64,000 nt of DNA from Cupriavidus neocaledonicus. GTDB taxonomy: Bacteria; Pseudomonadota; Gammaproteobacteria; Burkholderiales; Burkholderiaceae. The notes under the pieces were generated by a model. The model saw only the letters and a program-made list of their open reading frames with translations. It did no database searches and was not told the DNA's origin. The translations under genes and the position numbers were made by a program. The stretch lies in assembly GCF_000372525.1 (NCBI RefSeq), contig NZ_AQUR01000074.1:1-64000 (forward strand). The letters run 5' to 3'. Positions 58,404 to 64,000 of the stretch are shown one piece after another (position 1 is the first letter of the stretch; the number at the start of each line of letters is the position of its first letter).

Positions 58404-58482
58404 GTCTCGGTCTCCTTGTGGAAAATCCGCCCGCGATCTTTGCGCGGGTCGCTGCCGGCCGCCCCGGGGGCGGGCTCGACAG

Positions 58483-58531
58483 TGTTGCGTGGTGAAGCAA
58501 AACACTTGCCAGGGTGTGACATTCCGGGACA
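58483..58531 (+). promoter_or_regulatory. Tandem activator sites (UAS) upstream of pedF
   Basis: TGTGACATTCCGGGACA (58515-58531) fits TGTnnC-N5-GnnACA exactly. TGTTGCGTGGTGAAGCA (58483-58499) has one mismatch. Centres are 32 bases apart (three turns), and the nearer site is about 80 bases upstream of the -24 element. A palindrome TTTGCC-T-GGCAAA at 58565-58577 lies between the sites and the promoter. Confidence 0.62.
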
Positions 58532-58603
58532 CCGCTGCCGCGGCGTGGCGTTGCCCAGGCGGATTTTGCCTGGCAAACGAGGCATTTTCGCCGCGCGCCG
58601 CGT

Positions 58604-58618
58604 TGGTATGGCTCTTGC
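58604..58618 (+). promoter_or_regulatory. Sigma-54 promoter of pedF
   Basis: TGGTATGGCTCTTGC has GG and GC 10 bases apart, followed by G. It lies about 60 bases before the pedF start and points away from the divergent activator gene. Confidence 0.78.
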
Positions 58619-58678
58619 GGAAATGAGGCAAACCAAAGCAGCAAACAATAGCCAGCCCCATCACTGTAGGAGACATCC

Positions 58679-59158
58679 ATGAAAACGCAGCGCCGCCTGC
58701 TCGCCTTGCTCGCGCTTTGCGCGTCCCTGACCGCTTTTTCCGCCGGCCCGGTGCTGGCCCACGGCGATGTCACGCCCCAGGCCGTCGATACCAAAGCGTT
58801 ACCACAGCTGGGCGACGAATGGCGTCCGGACAATCCCTACCGCAGCGGCGATGCGCACAAAGAGGCGCTGCGCATCGGCTCGTCGGCGTACAACCAGAAC
58901 TGCGCGCGCTGCCACGGGCTCGAGGCCGTGTCGGGCGGCATTGCCCCCGACCTGCGCAAGCTGGACAGCGACTGCGTCGCCCTGGCCGACGCAAAGAAGA
59001 AGCAGGCCTGCCAGAGCGAGATTTCGCAGTTCTACGCCACCACCGTGCGCAAGGGCCGCACCCGCGACGGCCGCGTCTACATGCCGCCGTTCGACGGCGT
59101 GCTGAGCCAGGAGGCGGTCTGGGCCATCAAGACCTATCTGGAATCGCGCCACGAGTAA
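58679..59158 (+). CDS. pedF: Cytochrome c-550 PedF
   Basis: A 159-residue periplasmic cytochrome. Signal MKTQRRLLALLALCASLTAF ends near VLAHG. The haem site is NCARCHGLEAVSGG, preceded by WRPDNPYRSGDAHKEALRIG, and the distal Met is in RVYMPPFDGVLSQEAVWAIK. Extra Cys in DSDCVALADAKKKQACQSE can form a disulfide, a mark of the PedF/ExaB-type cytochromes of PQQ ethanol systems. It accepts electrons from the quinoprotein dehydrogenase and passes them to the respiratory chain. Confidence 0.95.
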   Translation: MKTQRRLLALLALCASLTAFSAGPVLAHGDVTPQAVDTKALPQLGDEWRPDNPYRSGDAHKEALRIGSSAYNQNCARCHGLEAVSGGIAPDLRKLDSDCVALADAKKKQACQSEISQFYATTVRKGRTRDGRVYMPPFDGVLSQEAVWAIKTYLESRHE

Positions 59159-59215
59159 GCGCGGCGCCGGCGCGATCGATGCCGCCGGTCCCTTTCGTCC
59201 AACTGGAGCAATGCC

Positions 59216-60124
59216 ATGCCTGACAGCCCTGTGCGCGGCCCACGGCTTACCATTTCCGTCCTGTCCGCGCCGCCGGCGCGGCTGGCGCGCTGGCTCGGCT
59301 GCATCGTGCTGGCTGCCGCCGCCTGGCTCGGCATGTCGCCGGCGCATGCCGACCTGGCCCGCATCCGCCAGGCCGGCACGCTCAAGGTGGCGGTGTACAA
59401 GGGCCTGCCGCCGTTCTCGTCGCTGGCCGGCAGCCAGTACGCCGGCATCGACGTGGCGCTGGCGCAGGCGCTGGGCAAGGCGCTGGGCCTGTCGGTGGCG
59501 CTGATGCCGTTCGATGCCGACGAGAACATGGCCGACGACCTGCGCGCGATGGTCTGGCGCGGCCATTACCTGGGCTACGGGCCGGCCGACGTGATGCTGC
59601 ACGTGCCGGTCGACCGCGCCTTCATGCGCGCCAACGACAAGGCCCTGATCGTCGCCCCCTACTACCGCGAGACCTTCGTGCTGGTGCGCGACCGCGAGCG
59701 CGTGCCGGACGTGCGCGGCCTGGAAGACCTGGCCGGCCAGCCCACCGGCGCGGCCGCGGGCTCGGCCGGGGCCAATGCGCTGCTGTCGGCCGGCGGCGGC
59801 GCGCTGCGCGACCGGGTCAGGATCTATCCCGAGGCCGGGCTGGCGCTGCACGCGCTGTTCGCCGGCGAGATCGCCGCGGCGCTGGTGACGCGCGCCCAGT
59901 ATGAAAGCGCGCTCAAGGCCGGCGGGCACGCCGCCAGCCGCTACGCCGCCACCGACATCAGCGCGCCGCTGCTGCCGCCGCGCGGCTGGGCGGTCGGCAT
60001 GGCGGTCAAGGCCGGCGAACGCGAGCTGGCCGAGGCGCTGCAGTCGGCGCTGGACACGCTGCGCGGCAACGGCGAGCTGGCGCGCATCTTTGGCAGCTAT
60101 GGGGTGTCGATGCAGGCGCCGTGA
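59216..60124 (+). CDS. Quinoprotein dehydrogenase-associated MxaJ/XoxJ-like binding protein
   Basis: A 302-residue exported protein of the type II periplasmic-binding fold (like amino-acid binding proteins). After a long basic N-region, LGCIVLAAAAWLGMSPAHA is the signal. ADLARIRQAGTLKVAVYKGLPPFSSL starts the mature part; WRGHYLGYGPADVMLHVPVDR is the subgroup signature. In methylotrophs MxaJ/XoxJ is needed for maturation or function of the dehydrogenase. It follows pedF by 57 bases and has GGAG before ATG, so it is in the pedF operon. Confidence 0.9.
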   Translation: MPDSPVRGPRLTISVLSAPPARLARWLGCIVLAAAAWLGMSPAHADLARIRQAGTLKVAVYKGLPPFSSLAGSQYAGIDVALAQALGKALGLSVALMPFDADENMADDLRAMVWRGHYLGYGPADVMLHVPVDRAFMRANDKALIVAPYYRETFVLVRDRERVPDVRGLEDLAGQPTGAAAGSAGANALLSAGGGALRDRVRIYPEAGLALHALFAGEIAAALVTRAQYESALKAGGHAASRYAATDISAPLLPPRGWAVGMAVKAGERELAEALQSALDTLRGNGELARIFGSYGVSMQAP

Positions 60125-60301
60125 GGCGGACGTTGTAAAGAATGCATGCGATCCGGCATTCCACGGGTCGCGCGACTGGCGTACCTGCGGCAGCCCGGTG
60201 CCGCGCCGGTAGCGCCCTGGCGGCCCGTGGCGCCATGCCTGCCATGGCCGCAGCACATGGCGGGCGGGCAGGAACGGGAATTGCGGGGGGAGGGCAGTAT
60301 C

Positions 60302-61339
60302 GTGACTGGGGATCGGGCGATGCCTTCCATTTCGTCGGTTCTGCTGTCCTCGCCCCGCGCGCTTTACGGGCTGCTGCGGGATACCGTCAACGCCTGGGTG
60401 GAAGACTACGCCCCCAGCATGGGCGCGGCGCTGGCCTACTACACGGTGTTCTCGATCGCGCCGCTGCTGCTGATCGTGATCTCGGTCGCCGGCGTGGTAT
60501 TCGGACACGACGCCGCGCGCGGCGAAGTGGTGGCGCAGCTGCAGGGGCTGCTCGGCCCGGAAGGGGCCAAGACCGTGGAGGCGATGCTGCTTGCGGTCAG
60601 CAAGCCCGCGGCCAGCGCGCTGACGGCGGTGGTCGGCGTGGTGGTGCTGCTGATCGGCGCGACCACGGTCTTCGCCGAACTGCAGTCGGCGCTGGACCGG
60701 ATCTGGGAGGTGCCCGAGCGGCGCAAGACCTCCGGCCTGTTCGCCTTGCTGCGCGCGCGCCTGCTGTCGTTCGGCATGATCCTGGGCATCGGCTTCCTGC
60801 TGGTGGTATCGCTGCTGCTGAGCGCGGGCATCTCCGCGCTCAACCGCCTGTGGGGCCCGCTGTTCGGGGCCGAGGAACTGATCGCCCATGTGCTCGACAC
60901 CGTGGTCAGCCTGGTGCTGATCACGGTGGTCTTCGCCATGATCTACAAGATCATGCCGCGCGCCAAGGTGCGCTGGCCCGACGTCTGGCTGGGCGCAGCG
61001 GTGACGGCGCTGCTGTTCACGCTGGGCAAGTTCCTGATCGGGCTGTATATCGGCAAGAGCGGCGTGGCCAACGGCTATGGCGCCGCTGGCTCGCTGGTGG
61101 TGTTGCTGCTGTGGGTGTACTACTCCGCGCAGATCTTCCTGCTCGGGGCGGAGTTCACCTGGCAGTACGCGCGCCGCTACGGATCGCGCCGCCACGAGGC
61201 CGCGGCCGAGCGCGAGCGCGAGCTTGAACTCGAACGCGAGCGCGCCGGGTCCCAGTCTCAGCCGCCGCCCAGCGCTACTGCGAACAGCGCCGAGATCAAG
61301 GGACGCTCCTTGCGCACCGCCAGGCAGCACAGGGAATAG
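60302..61339 (+). CDS. YihY/BrkB-family inner-membrane protein
   Basis: A 345-residue polytopic protein of the YihY/virulence factor BrkB family, formerly called RNase BN. Blocks: YAPSMGAALAYYTVFSIAPLLL, VGVVVLLIGATTVFAELQSALDRIWE, LLARLLSFGMILGIGFLLVV-like helix, and KFLIGLYIGKSGVANGYGAAGSLVVLLLWVYYSAQIFLLGAEFT. Six or seven helices and a charged C-terminal tail rich in Glu/Arg. Role is not certain; the family has been linked to envelope lipids or transport. GTG 60302 is chosen for GGAGGG 8 bases upstream, with ATG 60320 as alternative. Its 3' end overlaps the convergent LysR gene by 82 bases. Confidence 0.82.
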   Translation: MTGDRAMPSISSVLLSSPRALYGLLRDTVNAWVEDYAPSMGAALAYYTVFSIAPLLLIVISVAGVVFGHDAARGEVVAQLQGLLGPEGAKTVEAMLLAVSKPAASALTAVVGVVVLLIGATTVFAELQSALDRIWEVPERRKTSGLFALLRARLLSFGMILGIGFLLVVSLLLSAGISALNRLWGPLFGAEELIAHVLDTVVSLVLITVVFAMIYKIMPRAKVRWPDVWLGAAVTALLFTLGKFLIGLYIGKSGVANGYGAAGSLVVLLLWVYYSAQIFLLGAEFTWQYARRYGSRRHEAAAERERELELERERAGSQSQPPPSATANSAEIKGRSLRTARQHRE

Positions 61340-62130
61340 TCGATCGACAACAGCGGCTCGTCCACCGGCACCACCTGCAGCCCCGGCAGCGGGATGCATT
61401 CGATCTGCGTGACGAAGCTGAGCCCCATGCCGCTCGCCACCGCATGCAGGATGGCCTCGCGGCTGTTGATCTCCATCACGCAGTGCAATGCCACGCCTTG
61501 CTGCGCACAGGCGCGCTCGACGCGGTCGCGGGTCTTCGAGCCCGGCTCGCGCTGGATCACGGCTTCGCCGGCGAGGTCCTGCAGCGTGACCGATGCGCGC
61601 GCCGCCAGCGCATGGCCCGCCGGCATTACCGCGACGATGCGTTCCCTGCGATAAGGCGCGATATGCAGGCCCGCCACCGGGTCTGGCTCGGCGACGATGC
61701 CGACGTCGATGTCGAAGTCCTGCAGCCCGCGCAGCACCGAGGCTTCGGAGCCGATGGTGACGGTCAGCTCCAGCGCCGCATGCGCGCTGCGGAAGCTGCG
61801 CGCCAGTCCCAGCGCGATCGGCGGTGATACCGCGCCCACCCGCACCAGCCCGGTCTTGAGCTTGTGCGCGCTGTGCAGGAACTGCATGGCCTCTTCTTCC
61901 TGCCCGAACAGCCCCTGCGTGATCGCATAAAGCCGCTCGCCGGTATCGGTCAGGCGCACGCCGCGCCCGCTGCGCAGGAACAGCTCGACGCCGAAGCGCG
62001 TCTCCAGCGCCTTGACCTGGTCGGTCACGGTGGGTTGCCCGATATGCAGGTATTGCGCCGCTGCGGTGAAGCCGCCGGTGCGCGCCACCGCGTGGAAGCA
62101 GCGGATCGACTTGTAGTACTGGTGGAACAT
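61258..62130 (-). CDS. LysR-family regulator, phosphonate-associated type
   Basis: A 290-residue LysR-type regulator. The HTH is SIRCFHAVARTGGFTAAAQYLHIGQPTVTDQVKALETRFG, close to the aminoethylphosphonate-catabolism LysR group (the block IGQPTVTDQVK replaces the usual SQPALS). The effector domain contains VRVGAVSPPIALGL, FDIDVGIVAEPDP, and LAGEAVIQREPGSKTRD. ATG 62130 is used since the HTH begins there. Divergent from an iron alcohol dehydrogenase gene, so it probably controls that operon. Tail-to-tail overlap with the BrkB gene. Confidence 0.88.
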   Translation of the reverse strand: MFHQYYKSIRCFHAVARTGGFTAAAQYLHIGQPTVTDQVKALETRFGVELFLRSGRGVRLTDTGERLYAITQGLFGQEEEAMQFLHSAHKLKTGLVRVGAVSPPIALGLARSFRSAHAALELTVTIGSEASVLRGLQDFDIDVGIVAEPDPVAGLHIAPYRRERIVAVMPAGHALAARASVTLQDLAGEAVIQREPGSKTRDRVERACAQQGVALHCVMEINSREAILHAVASGMGLSFVTQIECIPLPGLQVVPVDEPLLSIDYSLCCLAVRKERPLISALFAVALGGG

Positions 62131-62374
62131 GGGACGGATGGGGGCTGGCCGCCGCTGCGGCGGCGTGTCCGGCGAGTCTCCCACAGCCGCGCGCCGATGC
62201 GTACAGGGTTTCCCCGAGGCCGGCGCGGCGCCGCGGCGATCCATCGGTTTTGGCGCACCCGCGCGTCAAAGATGCGATTGGACCGGGGCTTTGGCGTCTC
62301 CCACACTTCTGGCAACCAGGCACGCGGTGCCGACCGCGGCCAACGCAACCCAGAGCCAGAACCGAGGAGACCCC

Positions 62375-63466
62375 ATGACCCATGCCTACCACAACCCCGT
62401 GTCGATCCATTGCGGTGCCGGCGCGCTCGACCGGTTGCCGGCCTTGCTGCACGGCCGGCGCGCCGTGGTGGTGACCTTCCCGGAAGCGCGCGCGCTGGGA
62501 CTGGTGGCGCGGCTGGAAGCATTGCTGGGCGCGGACCTGGCCGGGCTGATCGAAGACGTGCAGCCCAACCCCGATGTCGCGCAGTTGTCTGACCTGTATA
62601 ACCGCTTCTGGGAACAAGCCGACCGCTGCGACGCAATCGTCGCCGTCGGCGGCGGCAGCGCCATCGATACCGCCAAGGCGCTGATGGTCGGCACCCGCTC
62701 GGGCCGCTTCGACTCGCTGATCAGCCTGCTGGCGACCGGCAAGTCGTTCACGCCGGCGCAGGTCAAGCCGCTGATCGCGGTGCCGACCACCGCAGGCACC
62801 GGTAGTGAAGTCACGCCGTGGGCAACCATCTGGGATGCGGCGAACCAGAAGAAATACTCGCTGCACCTGCCCCAGACCTGGCCCGAGGCGGCCATCGTCG
62901 ATGCGCAACTGATGCTGTCGGTGCCGCGCGGCACCACCATTGCCACCGGCCTCGATGCGCTGTCCCATGCGCTCGAATCGATCTGGAACGTCAACGCCAA
63001 CCCGGTCTCCGACACCTTCGCGGTATCGGCGGTCGAGGACATCTTCGAAACGCTGCCGCAGCTGGTCCAGCACCTGGATGACCTGGCCTTGCGCGAGCGC
63101 ATGGCACTGGCCGCACTCAAGGCCGGACTGGCGTTCTCCAACACCAAGACCGCGCTGGCGCATTCGATCTCCTACGAAATGACGCTGCGCCACGGCCTGC
63201 CGCACGGCATCGCCTGCTCGTTCACGCTGCCGCTGGTGCTGGAAAAGGCGTGGGCACGCCGCCCCGATCGCGACCGCACGCTGCAGCGGCTGTTCGGCCC
63301 GTCGCTGGCCGGCGGGCAGCAGCGGCTGCGCGCCTTGCTGCAAGGGCTGGGCGTGAAGACCGAGTTTGCCGACTACGGCGTCACCGACGCCGAGGCCGGC
63401 GCCATGATCGCGCGTGCGCTGGACGGCGCCCGCGGCAGGAACTTCATCGGCGCAGTACCGGCGTAG
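62375..63466 (+). CDS. Iron-containing alcohol dehydrogenase, phosphonate-associated type
   Basis: A 363-residue group III (Fe-dependent) alcohol dehydrogenase. NAD-binding GGGSAIDTAKALMVG is followed by PTTAGTGSEVTPWATI. The metal ligands are in SVPRGTTIATGLDALSHALES (Asp, His), and ALAHSISYEMTLRHGLPHGIACS (two His). GAGGAG precedes the ATG. The sequence and its LysR/MFS neighbours fit the group found in 2-aminoethylphosphonate gene sets, which may reduce phosphonoacetaldehyde-type aldehydes. The exact substrate remains inferred. Confidence 0.85.
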   Translation: MTHAYHNPVSIHCGAGALDRLPALLHGRRAVVVTFPEARALGLVARLEALLGADLAGLIEDVQPNPDVAQLSDLYNRFWEQADRCDAIVAVGGGSAIDTAKALMVGTRSGRFDSLISLLATGKSFTPAQVKPLIAVPTTAGTGSEVTPWATIWDAANQKKYSLHLPQTWPEAAIVDAQLMLSVPRGTTIATGLDALSHALESIWNVNANPVSDTFAVSAVEDIFETLPQLVQHLDDLALRERMALAALKAGLAFSNTKTALAHSISYEMTLRHGLPHGIACSFTLPLVLEKAWARRPDRDRTLQRLFGPSLAGGQQRLRALLQGLGVKTEFADYGVTDAEAGAMIARALDGARGRNFIGAVPA

Positions 63467-63540
63467 CGCTTCGCGACGGCCAGCGTTTACCCGCCCACAT
63501 GAGCCCGGCAAACGGGCCGACAATACCAAAGGAGACAACC

Positions 63541-64000
63541 ATGGAAACTGCCGATCGCATCCAGGCAGGGGCGTTCGTCGCCCCCGCCGAGCAATCGTTC
63601 CGGCGCGCACAGTGGCGCATGCTGCTGGCCGCCATGTTCTGCTACTTCTTCTTCTACACCGGGCGGCAGACCTTCGGCTTTGCCATTCCCGGCATCCAGG
63701 AGGAGTTCGGCCTGTCGAAGGCAGCGCTGGGCTGGGCTTCGACCTGCCTGCTGTGGTGCTATGCCATCGGCCAGGCCATCAACGGCAATCTCGGCGACAA
63801 GTTCGGCGGGCGCCGCGTGATGACCGCCGGCGCGATCCTGTCGTGCGCGGCCAACTGGGTGGTGAGCTTCGCCGTCGGCTTCAAGAGCCTGGCGATCCCA
63901 TGGGGCATCAACGGCTATTTCCAGGCACTCGGCTGGGCGCCCGGCAGCCGCTTGCTGTCGAACTGGTGGGGCGCCGAAGAACGCGGCAAGGTCTACGGCT
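63541..64000 (+). CDS. MFS transporter (GlpT/UhpC-like), truncated by the window end
   Basis: The first 153 residues of a major facilitator permease. AGGAG stands before the ATG. After a 25-residue cytoplasmic start, CYFFFYTGRQTFGFAIPGIQEEFG and GWASTCLLWCYAIGQAINGNLGDKFGGRRV are typical of the organophosphate:phosphate antiporter class. The gene continues beyond 64000. Coming 75 bases after the iron dehydrogenase, it likely imports the substrate of that pathway. Confidence 0.88.
   Translation, partial: METADRIQAGAFVAPAEQSFRRAQWRMLLAAMFCYFFFYTGRQTFGFAIPGIQEEFGLSKAALGWASTCLLWCYAIGQAINGNLGDKFGGRRVMTAGAILSCAANWVVSFAVGFKSLAIPWGINGYFQALGWAPGSRLLSNWWGAEERGKVYG

Noticed and set aside
58799..63610. 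A 1603-codon open frame on the minus strand
   Set aside because: It runs antisense through pedF, the binding protein, BrkB and the iron dehydrogenase, and out of frame with the LysR gene. It is a codon-bias artefact.

Overview
The window is high-GC, densely coded DNA typical of a beta-proteobacterium of the Burkholderiales. Gene content and protein character (nasA/nirBD operon, GalE-like NAD threonine dehydrogenase, Bug-type solute-binding proteins, a pedF/PQQ alcohol oxidation island) point to Cupriavidus or a close relative. No marker that fixes the species is present. It opens on a 5S rRNA with its terminator, the tail of an rrn operon lying to the left.

Layout. (1) 0.2-2.6 kb: an MFS exporter and a Bug/TctC solute-binding protein. 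(2) 2.7-11.5 kb: an assimilatory nitrate operon on the minus strand (narK, nirB, nirD, FAD diaphorase, nasA). It is preceded by a sigma-54 promoter, an NtrC-like site and a leader that reads as an ANTAR-type antitermination element. (3) 11.5-17.6 kb: HxlR regulator, GNAT acetyltransferase, RhtA exporter, a Fur-family regulator divergent from a TonB-dependent siderophore receptor, and a DUF1624-type membrane protein. (4) 17.6-24.3 kb: a four-gene exopolysaccharide locus on the minus strand (HlyD-type adaptor, secreted glycosidase-like protein, BcsA-like GT2 with PilZ domain, NodT-type outer-membrane factor). (5) 24.7-32 kb: MFS transporter, three-gene TRAP transporter, exported intradiol dioxygenase-like protein and a guanine deaminase-like enzyme. 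(6) 32-38.6 kb: ankyrin protein, XRE-cupin regulator divergent from kbl-tdh (threonine catabolism), a short fimbrillin-like protein, SerA and two lipoproteins.

(7) 38.7-60.1 kb is the most distinctive part: a PQQ-dependent periplasmic alcohol oxidation island. It holds a TonB receptor, a Bug protein, an ABC transporter set (ATPase, beta-propeller, binding protein, permease), a SoxYZ-like carrier, two beta-lactamase-fold relay proteins, and a PQQ alcohol dehydrogenase whose Asp-Phe-Asp motif predicts lanthanide dependence. It also holds a small cytochrome c, pqqABCDE, a proline-iminopeptidase-like hydrolase, an AcoR-like sigma-54 activator, cytochrome c-550 PedF and a MxaJ-like binding protein. 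Three separate sigma-54 promoters in this island carry upstream copies of a shared inverted repeat, the likely target of the activator. Between the dehydrogenase block and pqqE lies about 0.75 kb of gene-free DNA made of palindromic and REP-like repeats.

(8) 60.3-64 kb: a YihY/BrkB-family membrane protein overlapping tail to tail with a LysR regulator, then an iron-containing alcohol dehydrogenase and the start of an MFS (GlpT/UhpC-like) transporter, probably the beginning of a phosphonate-type catabolic locus that continues beyond the window.

Two regulatory readings stand out as new observations: the sigma-54 plus double-hexaloop/terminator leader of the nitrate operon, and the shared UAS/sigma-54 architecture of the alcohol oxidation island. 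The exopolysaccharide locus, which pairs a c-di-GMP-type synthase with a TolC-like exporter rather than BcsB/BcsC, is the best candidate for a little-described system.
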